Shown: in pieces, positions 25,611-34,899 of the stretch
Layout: each line of letters starts with the position of its first letter
Position numbering within the stretch: the stretch's first letter is position 1
Assembly (NCBI GenBank): GCA_001689445.1
Contig: LUJN01000020.1
Coordinates: forward strand, 34,033-98,032
Source: Bacteroidales bacterium M3
Lineage (GTDB): Bacteria; Bacteroidota; Bacteroidia; Bacteroidales; Muribaculaceae
DNA: 64,000 nt
Direction of reading: 5' to 3'
The notes under the pieces: model-generated
The model's database searches: none
What the model was told of the DNA's origin: nothing
The model's input: only the letters and a program-made list of their open reading frames with translations
Position numbers and translations under genes: made by a program

Positions 25611-27155
25611 ATGGCACAACAAGAAGATGTATTTAAGAAAATCGTTTCACACGCCAAGGAATACGGTTTTGTCTTTCAATCAAGTGAAATCTACGACGGG
25701 CTCGGCGCAGTCTACGACTACGGTCAGAACGGCGTCGAGCTTAAAAACAACATAAAACGTTACTGGTGGGAAGCCATGACGCTGCTCCACGAGAATATCG
25801 TGGGCATCGACTCGGCGATTTTCATGCACCCGACCATATGGAAGGCATCGGGACATGTTGACGCGTTCAACGACCCGTTGATTGACAACCGCGACTCCAA
25901 GAAGCGTTATCGCGCCGATGTCCTCATTGAGGAGGAGCTTGCCAAGATGGACGACAAGGTGGAAAAAGAGGTTGCCAAGGCCGCAAAGCGTTTTGGCGAG
26001 TCATTTGATGAGGCGCTTTTCCGTCAGACCAATCCCCGCGTGCAGGAAATCATCGCCAAGCGCGACGCCCTACACGAGCGTTTTGCCAAGGCCCTCAACG
26101 ACAACGACCTTGAGGAGCTGCGTCAGATAATCATCGACCAGGAGATTGTCGATCCCATATCGGGTACTAAAAACTGGACTGAGGTTCGTCAGTTCAACCT
26201 CATGTTCAAGACCGAGATGGGCTCCACCGCCGACGGCGCGATGACCGTCTACCTGCGTCCCGAGACCGCTCAGGGTATATTTGTAAACTATCTTAACGTT
26301 CAGAAGACGGGCCGTATGCGCATCCCGTTTGGCATCGCCCAGATAGGAAAGGCGTTCCGCAACGAGATTGTCGCCCGCCAGTTCATCTTCCGTATGCGTG
26401 AGTTCGAGCAGATGGAGATGCAGTTCTTTGTGCGTCCCGGCGAGGAGCTGAAATGGTTTTCAGAGTGGAAGCAGACGCGCTTGCGCTGGCACAAGGCTCT
26501 CGGCCTTGGCGACCACAAGTACCGTTTCCACGACCATGACAAGCTCGCCCACTATGCTAACGCCGCCACCGACATCGAGTTTGAGATGCCGTTTGGCTTC
26601 AAGGAGGTCGAGGGCATCCACTCACGCACCAACTTTGACCTGTCGCAGCACGAGAAATTCTCGGGCAAGAAAATACAGTATTACGACCCCGAGCTTGGCG
26701 AGAGCTACACCCCCTACGTCATCGAAACTTCGATAGGTGTCGACCGCATGTTCCTCTCGGTGCTCTGCTCAAGCTACGAGGAGCAGCCCCTTGAGGGAGG
26801 CGAGACCCGCGTTGTGCTCCATCTCCCTGCCGCGCTTGCTCCGGTCAAGTGCGCCGTGATGCCGCTCGTGCGCAAGGACGGCCTGCCCGAGAAGGCACGC
26901 GAGATTGTCAACGACCTGCGGTTTGACTTCACTACCCACTACGAGGAGAAGGACTCAATCGGCAAGCGTTACCGCCGTCAGGATGCCATCGGCACCCCCT
27001 ACTGCGTGACCGTCGACCATCAGACGCTTGAGGACAACACCGTGACCCTGCGCGAGCGCGACTCTATGGAGCAGACCCGCGTGGCCATCGCCGACCTCCA
27101 TAAGATTATCCACGGCAAGGTTAGCCTCAACGCTTTGTTGCGCAAACTTGCCTGA
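25611..27155 (+). CDS. glyQS: Glycyl-tRNA synthetase, single-chain (alpha2) type
   Basis: 514 residues, class II synthetase. Motif 2 region FRNEIVARQFIFRMREFEQM and motif 3 SIGVDRMFLSVL are clear, with PETAQGIFVNYLNV in between, and a C-terminal anticodon-binding domain (about 400-514). Charges tRNA-Gly in the cytoplasm. Length and motifs match eukaryote/archaeal-like GlyRS used by Bacteroidota. Confidence 0.95.
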   Translation: MAQQEDVFKKIVSHAKEYGFVFQSSEIYDGLGAVYDYGQNGVELKNNIKRYWWEAMTLLHENIVGIDSAIFMHPTIWKASGHVDAFNDPLIDNRDSKKRYRADVLIEEELAKMDDKVEKEVAKAAKRFGESFDEALFRQTNPRVQEIIAKRDALHERFAKALNDNDLEELRQIIIDQEIVDPISGTKNWTEVRQFNLMFKTEMGSTADGAMTVYLRPETAQGIFVNYLNVQKTGRMRIPFGIAQIGKAFRNEIVARQFIFRMREFEQMEMQFFVRPGEELKWFSEWKQTRLRWHKALGLGDHKYRFHDHDKLAHYANAATDIEFEMPFGFKEVEGIHSRTNFDLSQHEKFSGKKIQYYDPELGESYTPYVIETSIGVDRMFLSVLCSSYEEQPLEGGETRVVLHLPAALAPVKCAVMPLVRKDGLPEKAREIVNDLRFDFTTHYEEKDSIGKRYRRQDAIGTPYCVTVDHQTLEDNTVTLRERDSMEQTRVAIADLHKIIHGKVSLNALLRKLA

Positions 27156-27187
27156 TGTTATAACTCATAATGTTTAGAAATTTGATT

Positions 27188-27772
27188 ATGAAGAAAAATA
27201 TTTTGACACTCCTGTTGGCTGTCCTTGCCATGATGAGCCTCAACTCCTGCGACTACAACACGATAGTCGACAAGGAGCAGGTGGTTGAACAGTCGTGGGC
27301 CGAGGTTCAGAACCAATACCAGCGTCGTGCCGACCTTATCCCCAATCTCGTTAACACCGTGAAGGGATATGCCACTCACGAAAGCTCCACTCTTGAAAAG
27401 GTGACACAGGCTCGCGCCGCCGCCACCTCCATCAATATCAGTGCGTCGGAGCTGAACGAGGAGACCCTCGCCAAGTTCCAGCAGGCACAGGGCGAGCTGT
27501 CGCAGGCGTTGAAGTCGCTGCTTGCCGTCACCGAGGCCTATCCTGACCTGAAGGCCAACGAGAATTTCCGCGACCTGCAGGTGCAGCTCGAAGGCACCGA
27601 AAACCGTGTCACCGTGGCGCGCGGACGCTACACCGAGGCGGTGAAGGATTACAATGCCAAGATAAAGAAGTTTCCGACGGTCATCTATGCCGGATGGTTC
27701 GGGTTTGAGAAAAAGCCGCAGTTCCAGGCTGAGGCCGGTGCCGAGCGTGCTCCCGAGGTTAACTTTGATTGA
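27188..27772 (+). CDS. LemA-family lipoprotein
   Basis: 194 residues. The ATG at 27188 (six residues inside the longest frame) gives a lipoprotein signal (LNSC, C21). The LemA fold follows: QSWAEVQNQYQRRADLIPNL, then VTVARGRYTEAVKDYNAKI and the C-terminal FPTVIYAGWFGFEKKPQF. LemA proteins are helical envelope proteins of unclear role. Lies 32 bases after glyQS and 6 before the FKBP gene; likely one transcript. Confidence 0.9.
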   Translation: MKKNILTLLLAVLAMMSLNSCDYNTIVDKEQVVEQSWAEVQNQYQRRADLIPNLVNTVKGYATHESSTLEKVTQARAAATSINISASELNEETLAKFQQAQGELSQALKSLLAVTEAYPDLKANENFRDLQVQLEGTENRVTVARGRYTEAVKDYNAKIKKFPTVIYAGWFGFEKKPQFQAEAGAERAPEVNFD

Positions 27773-27778
27773 TAGCCG

Positions 27779-28375
27779 ATGAATAAGTTACCCGTTTACC
27801 TGTTTCTCGCGCTCCTTGTCGGGGTGGCCATAGGCTGTAGCTCCGACAATAAGGAGACCGAGTCAGACATATGGAGCAAGTATGAGGACTGGCGCAAGGC
27901 CAACGACGAGTGGCTTGCCAAAGAGAGCCAACGCACCAATCCCGACGGCACGCCCTACTATCAGCGGCTGTCGGCATCATGGGACCCTAATGCCTATGTG
28001 CTGATCCGCTACTGCAACGACACGACACTGACTCGGGGAAATCTTCGTCCCTTCTCGACAAGCTGGGTCGATGTCAAGTATCGCGGACGGTTATATAACG
28101 ATGCGGTCTTTGACTCGTCGTATACCCAGACACAGCATGGCGACAGCATTGCCCGCTTCCAGTTGACAAGCGCTGTCACCGGTTGGATGATGGGATTAAC
28201 CGACATGCACGTGGGCGACTCCGTGGAGCTTGTGATCCCGTATGAACAGGGATTCTATGCCCAGAACAACAATGGCCCGATACCTCCCTATTCGGTGCTG
28301 CGTTTCAATGCACGGCTCGTCGATATCCCTTATTGGGAGATACAAAATCCCGATGCCAATACCAACAAGAAGTAG
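27779..28375 (+). CDS. FKBP-type peptidyl-prolyl isomerase lipoprotein
   Basis: 198 residues, lipobox AIGC (C20). The C-terminal half has FKBP elements: VDVKYRGRLYNDAVFDSS, TGWMMGLTDMHVGDSVELVI, YSVLRFNARLVDI. Probable periplasmic folding factor. Ends just before a strong hairpin terminator at 28419. Confidence 0.85.
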   Translation: MNKLPVYLFLALLVGVAIGCSSDNKETESDIWSKYEDWRKANDEWLAKESQRTNPDGTPYYQRLSASWDPNAYVLIRYCNDTTLTRGNLRPFSTSWVDVKYRGRLYNDAVFDSSYTQTQHGDSIARFQLTSAVTGWMMGLTDMHVGDSVELVIPYEQGFYAQNNNGPIPPYSVLRFNARLVDIPYWEIQNPDANTNKK

Positions 28376-28418
28376 GGGCACGGACTGAAATGTCCCAACT
28401 TTGAACGTTATAAAATTT

Positions 28419-28451
28419 GGAGGCCGCTACCCGTCACGGGCAGCGGCCTCC
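28419..28451 (+). terminator. Strong GC-rich hairpin after the FKBP gene
   Basis: Stem GGAGGCCGCT with AGCGGCCTCC, plus inner CCCG/CGGG, 28419-28451. The T-tract after it is weak on either strand. The gap 28376-28719 otherwise holds only A/T-rich sequence and the promoter at 28659. Confidence 0.6.
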
Positions 28452-28658
28452 ATTCTTACACTTAAATTTAATCCTTACCTTTCAAAAATATATTCATCTT
28501 TTCAGATATTATTGTAACTATCAATAGCTGTAATTTGTGTCATCAAAGGTAATTATTTTTCGGTTGTATCGTGGCATCATATATCATTTGTCGTGGTCTA
28601 CAAATCGTCTACCTTGGCGGGAATCTGCATTTGCAACCGGGTTGCAATCTAATGTCGT

Positions 28659-28666
28659 TATCTTTG
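28659..28666 (+). promoter_or_regulatory. -7 promoter box (TATCTTTG) for the CDF exporter
   Basis: Exact TAnnTTTG, 54 bases before the start codon. A candidate upstream TTTG (28630-28633) is 25 bases away, longer than usual. Confidence 0.45.
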
Positions 28667-28719
28667 CGGCATAAAACAATACCAATCACCCAATGTTAAA
28701 AAGGTAAGGACGAAAAGAT

Positions 28720-29634
28720 ATGGCACATGATCACAATCACGGGCATCACCATCACGACGCGATAGCGACGGATGCTAATGGCAATCTCAACCGGGCATTC
28801 AAGCTCGGGATATGGCTTAACGTAGGATATGTTGCGATAGAGGGCATATTCGGGTTGATGACCGACTCTATGGGGCTGCTGTCGGACGCGGGGCACAATC
28901 TGAGCGATGTCGCGTCGCTTGTCATCGCGCTTATCGCGTTCAAGGCATCGCGGCGCAAGCCCGACGACCGTTACACCTACGGCTACCGCCGTGCTACGGT
29001 CGACGCGTCGGTGCTCAACGCCATCATCCTGTATGTAGCCGTGGCATTTATCCTTGTCGAGAGCGTCGGCAAGTTGTTTCATCCCGCCGAGGTCGATGGC
29101 GACGTGATAGCATGGGTGGCCGGCGTAGGGGTCATCGTAAACGGCCTTACGGCCTGGCTTTTTATGAAAGACAGCAAGCGTGACCTCAATGTCAAGGGCG
29201 CCTACCTTCATATGGCGGCCGACACGCTGGTGTCGGTCGGGGTTGTGGCGTCGGGTATAATAATCCATTTCACGGGTTGGACTCTCATTGACCCGATTGT
29301 CGGCATAGTGATAGCAGTGATGATTGGCATAGGGTCATATTCGATGTTGAGCGAGAGCCTGCGGCTGGCGCTTGACGGAGTGCCGCGCTCGATTGACATC
29401 TCTAAGGTGAGGGCGGCTATCGGGGCACTCCCCGAGGTGACGAGCTTCCATCATCTTCACGTGTGGGCAGTCAGCACCACCGAGGTGGCGATGACCGTGC
29501 ACGTCGTCGTGGCTACCCCCGCTATGGTCGATGCCGCCATCCACGCCGTCCGCGAGGCCGTGCGCCCCCTCGGCATCACCCACTCCACCATCGAGGCCGA
29601 AACCTCCCCCTGCTCCCCCTGCCACTGCTCCTGA
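28720..29634 (+). CDS. Cation diffusion facilitator (zinc-type) exporter
   Basis: 304 residues. Histidine-rich N-terminus (HDHNHGHHHHD), six membrane helices (about 27-200) with the metal-site motifs LLSDAGHNLSDV (TM2) and HMAADTLVSVGV (TM5), and a cytoplasmic ferredoxin-like domain. This matches the CzcD/ZnT group that exports Zn2+ with proton exchange. The C-terminus is unusually cysteine-rich (CSPCHCS). Single gene with its own promoter. Confidence 0.9.
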   Translation: MAHDHNHGHHHHDAIATDANGNLNRAFKLGIWLNVGYVAIEGIFGLMTDSMGLLSDAGHNLSDVASLVIALIAFKASRRKPDDRYTYGYRRATVDASVLNAIILYVAVAFILVESVGKLFHPAEVDGDVIAWVAGVGVIVNGLTAWLFMKDSKRDLNVKGAYLHMAADTLVSVGVVASGIIIHFTGWTLIDPIVGIVIAVMIGIGSYSMLSESLRLALDGVPRSIDISKVRAAIGALPEVTSFHHLHVWAVSTTEVAMTVHVVVATPAMVDAAIHAVREAVRPLGITHSTIEAETSPCSPCHCS

Positions 29635-29635
29635 C

Positions 29636-29848
29636 AAGTTCAAAGTTCAGAGTTCAGAGTTCAGAGTGCACAGTGTAGGGGCGCGATACATAGTGCTCGC
29701 AGCGACAAAGCATACCCCGTAGAGCATATGCACGCATAGCATACGGCGATTTGCGAACCAGTCCGTACGTCTGACAATGCAAACATACGGACTGGTTCCT
29801 AAAAATTGTGCCTGAACTCGGCCCTTTGGATTTTGAACTGTGCACTCG
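29636..29848. repeat. Cluster of three repeat types behind the CDF gene
   Basis: In order: tandem AGTTCAAAG/AGTTCAGAG heptads (29636-29673); a REP starting GTAGGGGCGCGATACATAG (29675-29700), related to 43931-43955; a perfect 13-base inverted repeat GAACCAGTCCGTA (29755-29767) with TACGGACTGGTTC (29786-29798); and a minus-oriented heptad repeat (29828-29848) directly after the lytic transglycosylase stop. No gene here. Confidence 0.65.
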
Positions 29849-29850
29849 TT

Positions 29851-31608
29851 TTAGGAGTGGGGGATTTTGAGGCGTTGGCCGGCTTGGATTTTGTTGCCGG
29901 AGATGCCGTTGGCCTTTTGGATTTCCTTGATGGATACGCCACGGTATTTGTTGGCGATTTGTGTGAGAGTCTCGCCCTTGCGCACCTTGTGATAGCGGTA
30001 TTTTGACGCGCTTTTCTCGGCTTTGGATGCCTTTGCTTTTGTCGTTTCCTTTGCTGACGCCTTGGTGGCATTTTTGCTGTCATTGTTCTTGTGGAGGCCG
30101 CCGGTCACCGATGCCGTGGCACGCTGTTTGGCAGGCTTGGGCACGGGAGTCTGGGCGACATCGCGGCTCTTTTTGGAACGCGGGGGCATTGGCACGTCGC
30201 TTTGTGTGGCAGTGCCGGTCACGGCATTGTCGGGAGCTGCTTCCACCTCGGTTTCAGGCGTTGTCTCGGCTGTATTGTCGGTCTCGCCCGTGGAGGCAAG
30301 CACCTCTGACTCTTTCTTCTTTGGACGGGCGACGCGCTCGTAGGTGTTGATGCGCAGGCTCTGACCGCGTCTTACGCCACCCTTCTTGCGTATGCCGTTC
30401 CACTTGCGCAGGTCGGCGACCGACACTCCGTAGCGGCGCGCTATCTTTGAGAGGTTCTCTCCTTTGCGCACCTTGTGATATTTGACTATAGTGCGTGTCT
30501 CGTAGTCGCCCGACGATGCGTAGATGTCGGTCGGCTCCACCACGTCGCGACGGGCATACAGGGTGGCATTGTGGGACACGATGCTGTCCTCGCTCATTAT
30601 ATAGCACGACACCTGCTTGGAGGGGAGCGTCAGCGAGTAGGGGCGGATGTCGCCGGGGATGATGTCGCGGCGGAACTGGGGGTTCAATATCCTTATCTCC
30701 TCGATGGGTATTTGGAGCACGTCGGCTATCTGCTGCAGGTGTACGCGGCGTGTCACGTGGATGGTGTCGGTGATGAGCGGACGGCGTGCGAGGGCGGGGG
30801 AGATGTTGTGCTGTTTGTAGTAGGTCATCACGTAGTTGGCGGCGATGAACGCGGGCACGTATCCGCGGGTCTCTCGGGGTAGGTAGTGGTAGATGGCCCA
30901 GAAGTCCTTGGGTCCGTCACCGCCGGCGCGGCGCAGTGCCTTGTTGACGTTGCCCGGGCCGCAGTTGTAGGCGGCGATGGCGAGCGACCAGTCGTTGTAG
31001 ATGTTGTAGAGCTGCTTGAGGTATTTTGCTGCATAGAGCGACGAGGTGTAGGGGTCGCGGCGCAGGTCCACGATGGAGTTCACCTCCATGCCGAGGGTCT
31101 TGGCGGTGCCGAGCATAAACTGCCACAGGCCGGTCGCTCCGGCGCGCGACACGGCGTCGGGGTTGAGGGCACTCTCGATGACGGGGAGGTATTTAAGCTC
31201 CAGCGGCATCCCCTCGCGCTCCAGTGCCTGCTCGAAGATAGGCATGTAGTAGAGGCTCATGCCGAGCATATTCTCCACGAGGCCGCGACGACGCTCGGTA
31301 TACATCACGATGTAGGAGCGCACAATCTGGTTGAACGGCATCTCAATGACCGTCGGCATCATGCCGAGGCGGCGTATAAGCTCATCGTCGCTGACCGAGG
31401 CGGGGGAGAGGCTGTTGACCCCCTCGTCGAGGACGGCATAGTTTTTAAGATACCAGTTCTGCATCATCTTGTGAGTGTCGGTCTCGAAACTCTCGGGATA
31501 GACGATGGCATCGTCGGTGATTGACTGTTTGATAGAAAGGATTGAGGGGCCGGCACTGGCAATCAGTGACGCGCAACCCACAAGGAGAGATATCAGAGTC
31601 TTTTTCAT
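29851..31608 (-). CDS. Membrane-bound lytic murein transglycosylase (MltD-like) with two LysM domains
   Basis: 585 residues. Signal peptide (about 1-19). SLT domain about 125-290: catalytic E145 in LPVIESALNP, then GLWQFMLGTAKTLGM and AAYNCGPGNVNKALRRAG. A middle beta region, then LysM 1 (about 370-415, YHKVRKGENLSKIARRYGVS), a low-complexity linker rich in T/E/K, and LysM 2 (about 540-584). Cleaves peptidoglycan glycan strands in the periplasm. Cotranscribed behind parB and the DUF5683 gene, a common Bacteroidales order. Confidence 0.9.
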   Translation of the reverse strand: MKKTLISLLVGCASLIASAGPSILSIKQSITDDAIVYPESFETDTHKMMQNWYLKNYAVLDEGVNSLSPASVSDDELIRRLGMMPTVIEMPFNQIVRSYIVMYTERRRGLVENMLGMSLYYMPIFEQALEREGMPLELKYLPVIESALNPDAVSRAGATGLWQFMLGTAKTLGMEVNSIVDLRRDPYTSSLYAAKYLKQLYNIYNDWSLAIAAYNCGPGNVNKALRRAGGDGPKDFWAIYHYLPRETRGYVPAFIAANYVMTYYKQHNISPALARRPLITDTIHVTRRVHLQQIADVLQIPIEEIRILNPQFRRDIIPGDIRPYSLTLPSKQVSCYIMSEDSIVSHNATLYARRDVVEPTDIYASSGDYETRTIVKYHKVRKGENLSKIARRYGVSVADLRKWNGIRKKGGVRRGQSLRINTYERVARPKKKESEVLASTGETDNTAETTPETEVEAAPDNAVTGTATQSDVPMPPRSKKSRDVAQTPVPKPAKQRATASVTGGLHKNNDSKNATKASAKETTKAKASKAEKSASKYRYHKVRKGETLTQIANKYRGVSIKEIQKANGISGNKIQAGQRLKIPHS

Positions 31609-31642
31609 CGTTTGGTTAATGAGTTGTATTCGTCTTTAATGG

Positions 31643-32524
31643 TTAGAAATTCACAGCCCACTGCACTCCGATGGAGGGGAGCTGGTTGCGGGCATCGGGT
31701 ATCACGGCCGGCGCGACGTCGACCGACAGGTTGGGGGAGATGTCAAAGTGCGCCAGGGACGCATCGACATAGGCATCGACTATGGCGAGCAGGTAGACAC
31801 CTACCATCGCGATGATACAAAGGTCGCGGTTGCGGCGGAAGTAATCGCGGCGGCTGCGCAGGGTGTTGGTGAGCCACGTCTTGTTCAGGTCCTCCTCCTT
31901 GGTGGTGGGAGGGTAGAAGTCCATGTAGCTGTTGGTCGACGGGTCGTTATCCATGATGTCGCGGTAAGCGCGGGTATAGTCGGTCAACATGCGGTTATTC
32001 CATGATGTCGCGTATCCGAGGCCCATGAACGCGCCGACCACTATCGGCAGCTTCCAGTAACGGCGGTTGTAGAGCTGTCCCACACCGGGAAAGAGTGCCG
32101 ACATCCACACGGCGCGCGTGGGGTCAGGGTTGAACTCCCGCTCGCGGCCAAACTCCTCAAGGGTGGCGATGCTGTCACGCATCTCCTTCAGCCGCTCGGG
32201 CGACAGTGCAGCCACGGTGTCGACCGGCGTGATGGTGTCCTCGCCGTCGGGGAGCACCTGCACGCGGTCCTCTATCACCACGGTCTCCGACGGCAGGGGG
32301 GCTGCCATCGGGATGGAGTCGGGCATCGTCTCGTACAGCGCCGAGTCGGGCGCGCTCGCGGGACGCGTCATCGGGAGGCGATGTCCCCCTAAAGGGGCAC
32401 GTGGAATGGCTGTTTGTGAAAAAAGACTAACCGGGCACGCCAACAGCATGACGAGTGCCGCCACTATTGCTGCCGCCGACCGTGACATGATATTGCCTGC
32501 TGGTTCAGTTAGCCGATTTTTCAT
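31643..32524 (-). CDS. DUF5683-domain envelope protein
   Basis: 293 residues. Signal peptide, a proline-rich stretch, then the conserved part (about 135-270) with RAVWMSALFPGVGQLYNRRY and two membrane segments (PIVVGAFMGLGYATSW; CIIAMVGVYLLAIVDAYVDA). Pattern matches DUF5683. A second ATG at 32488 would give a cleaner signal peptide and may be the true start. Position between parB and the lytic transglycosylase suggests a cell-wall or division-linked role, inferred. Confidence 0.75.
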   Translation of the reverse strand: MKNRLTEPAGNIMSRSAAAIVAALVMLLACPVSLFSQTAIPRAPLGGHRLPMTRPASAPDSALYETMPDSIPMAAPLPSETVVIEDRVQVLPDGEDTITPVDTVAALSPERLKEMRDSIATLEEFGREREFNPDPTRAVWMSALFPGVGQLYNRRYWKLPIVVGAFMGLGYATSWNNRMLTDYTRAYRDIMDNDPSTNSYMDFYPPTTKEEDLNKTWLTNTLRSRRDYFRRNRDLCIIAMVGVYLLAIVDAYVDASLAHFDISPNLSVDVAPAVIPDARNQLPSIGVQWAVNF

Positions 32525-32591
32525 TTTATATGCTCGTGACAGTCAGCTGGTTGTATTCCAAATGCCGCTTGCCGTCCGTCACGTCGCCGCG

Positions 32592-33485
32592 TTATTGGTT
32601 ATCTTGGTTTTTTATGTTGTCAAAGATAGTGATTAATCGCTCAAGTTCCTCTTCATTTTTGAAAGGAAATGTTATTTTTCCTTTACCGGAGGCGTCGCAG
32701 GCAAACTGCACCGGGGTTTTGAACGATGCCTGAAGGTGCTTTTTGAGTATGTCGAAGTCGTGATTGTTAAGTTTTGTTGACGGCTGCTTGGGCTGCTCAC
32801 CCTCCTCGGCAGCGCGCTGATAGGCTTTGGCCAGCTCCTCGACGCGGCGCACCGACAGGCCCTGCCGCAGTATCTCGTTGTAGAGCTTCAGCTGCAGTGA
32901 CGGTTGTTCGATGGTGAGCAGGGCGCGGGCGTGGCCCATGTCGACGAGCTTGTCGCGCAGTCCGAGCTGCACCTCGGCGGGTAGCTTGAGCAGGCGCAGG
33001 AAGTTGGCTATCGTGGCGCGCTTCTTGCCTATGCGCTCCGACAGGCGTTCCTGGGTGAGGTTGTATTGCTCGATGAGCTTCTTGAACGTGAGGGCAATCT
33101 CGATGGCGTTGAGGTCCTCGCGCTGTATGTTCTCGATGAGGGCCATCTCGGTCAGCTCGCTGTCGTTGGCTGTGCGGATATACGCCGGTACCGATGTCAG
33201 TCCGGCCTTGATGGCGGCGCGGTAGCGTCGCTCTCCGGCGATAATCTGATAGGTGTCAGGCCCCGTCTTGCGCAGTGACAGGGGCTGTATGATGCCAAGC
33301 TCGCGTATCGACGAGGCAAGTTCGTCGAGCGCGGTCTCGTCAAATGTCGAGCGGGGTTGCTCGGGGTTGGGCGATATGAGGGCCACGTCGATGTCGTTGA
33401 TGGCCGACGACCCGGTTGCGGGCACGTCGTCCATCGATATCAGCGAGTCAAGCCCGCGTCCTAAAGCGTTACGTTTGATAGCCAT
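32592..33485 (-). CDS. parB: Chromosome-partitioning protein ParB
   Basis: 297 residues; ATG at 33485 preferred to an upstream GTG. N-terminal KRNALGRGLDSLI (ParA-contact), CTPase motifs GERRYRAA and ENIQRED, a helix-turn-helix (LSERIGKKRATIANFLRLL) for parS binding, and a C-terminal dimer part. Binds parS near the origin and loads along DNA using CTP. No consensus parS palindrome was seen in the window. Its partner parA is 1.4 kb away across an opposite-strand gene. Confidence 0.95.
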   Translation of the reverse strand: MAIKRNALGRGLDSLISMDDVPATGSSAINDIDVALISPNPEQPRSTFDETALDELASSIRELGIIQPLSLRKTGPDTYQIIAGERRYRAAIKAGLTSVPAYIRTANDSELTEMALIENIQREDLNAIEIALTFKKLIEQYNLTQERLSERIGKKRATIANFLRLLKLPAEVQLGLRDKLVDMGHARALLTIEQPSLQLKLYNEILRQGLSVRRVEELAKAYQRAAEEGEQPKQPSTKLNNHDFDILKKHLQASFKTPVQFACDASGKGKITFPFKNEEELERLITIFDNIKNQDNQ

Positions 33486-33508
33486 AAGCACAGGTAATGT
33501 TTATACCA

Positions 33509-33516
33509 CAAAATTA
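33509..33516 (-). promoter_or_regulatory. -7 promoter box (TAATTTTG) for parB
   Basis: Exact TAnnTTTG on the minus strand, 24 bases before the parB start. Shows that parB has its own promoter here. Confidence 0.45.
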
Positions 33517-33559
33517 GCGAAAAATCACGACACCATGGCTGTTTTTTAATGCGAATCGC

Positions 33560-33567
33560 TAAATTTG
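33560..33567 (+). promoter_or_regulatory. -7 promoter box (TAAATTTG) for the gene inserted between parA and parB
   Basis: Exact TAnnTTTG on the plus strand, 23 bases before the start at 33590; divergent from the parB box 44 bases away. Confidence 0.4.
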
Positions 33568-33589
33568 TGACTGTAATCAATATGTCGGT

Positions 33590-34890
33590 ATGCGTGTTGT
33601 CGTTGCTGTTTTGGCGTTTCTTGCCGTTGCCCTCGGTATGGCGGCGAGACCGCGCAATGCTGTCGTGGCTGACTCGACAACGCGCATGCCGTTGTCGGGG
33701 GCTGCGGTGTTTGACAGCCGTGGTGCGGCTGTAGGTATCACCGACGGCAGGGGGCGGTTGCCGTATGTGCGCTCTGCGGATTATCCTGTCACAGTGCGCT
33801 ATTTGGGGTATAATGAGGGGGTTGTCACGACTGCGGACACAGATACCCTCTTTCTGTCGGAAAACGTGCTGTCTCTCCCTGAGGTTGTCATCGAGTCGAG
33901 ACAGCATAAAGTCATGCACATGCTGGCCTATGTGAGGGAATACTCCACATTGACAACCTACACCGACACTGTGTTTCTCTTTCGGGAAAAGATGGTGGAC
34001 TTTATGCTTAATCCCGATAAAAGTTCGCGTTTCAGAGGTTGGACTACGCCACGGATCATAAAGACAAAATCTTATTACCGTTTCACCGATTCTCATGGTC
34101 TTGACAGTGTTAGCGACAAGTGTAGCCATCATTTTCGTGGTCCGACTGGTTGGGAGTGGTGTGGCCTTCGGCGATGCCGTCTCGGCTTCGTGGTATCGAG
34201 GCGGGTGTTGATACGGTAAGGGGGCGATATGGGCTGACTGAGGTGTGGATGAGGGATGCCGACAGGATTAAGGTCGAAGTAAATGTCCTTGCCGACACTG
34301 TGGGGCGAAAGTGGGTGCCAAACTTGTCGGCATTCTTTCGCGGCTATCTCGATTTTGAAAGTTTCAGAGTGCGGTTTGGTTATGACAATGTGGCTGGTGA
34401 CTCAATTTCGCCCATGGATTTGACAGGCTATTCATATAATATCGAGTCTAACGGGCGCGGCCATGACATGTTCAGGTTCCACCGTGTTGACGAGTCGTTT
34501 TTTGTGGGCACATATGCCGAGGTCTACATCATCGACAAGGAGTATATCACCGTGAAAGAGGCGCGGAAATGGGAGCGCCTACAGTTTGACTCTGATGCCG
34601 TGGAGATATACGGGCCTCCCGAGGCATCCGCGCTACAGCCCTCCATATTGGCTCTCATAGGCCGCGTGAACAGCCTCGACCATGACAAGGCGAGACTTGC
34701 CATCACCCCCGACCGGCGGCTGGCGGGGAGGCATGTCGGACGGCACGATAATCTCGGGCACCGGGCACTGTCGCTCCTCAAGATTGCCACAGGCATAAGC
34801 GCGATACGCTCCAAGCGCAACCGCGACCGCCAATGGCGCGACTTCCGCCGCGAGCAGATGCACGACAACAACGCCCGTGCCAGGGAGTGA
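33590..34890 (+). pseudogene. Frameshifted secreted protein with carboxypeptidase-regulatory-like N-terminus
   Basis: Two overlapping frames join into one protein of about 433 residues if one base is gained in the T-run 34132-34135. Frame 1 (from 33590) encodes a signal peptide, a beta-sandwich like carboxypeptidase regulatory domains (SGAAVFDSRGAAVGITDGRG), and goes to CSHHF; frame 2 continues as SWSDWLGVVWPSAMPSRLRG and on to a stop at 34890. Without the shift, frame 1 stops at 34219. Both halves keep good coding character, so the break is recent, an assembly error, or slippage. Function unknown. Confidence 0.65.
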
Positions 34891-34899
34891 CAGGTTGGG

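Noticed and set aside
28419..28551. Second small-RNA candidate on the minus strand (box TACCTTTG at 28544-28551 ending at the 28419 hairpin)
   Set aside because: No -33 element and only a weak T-tract after the hairpin; the hairpin is explained by the FKBP operon end.
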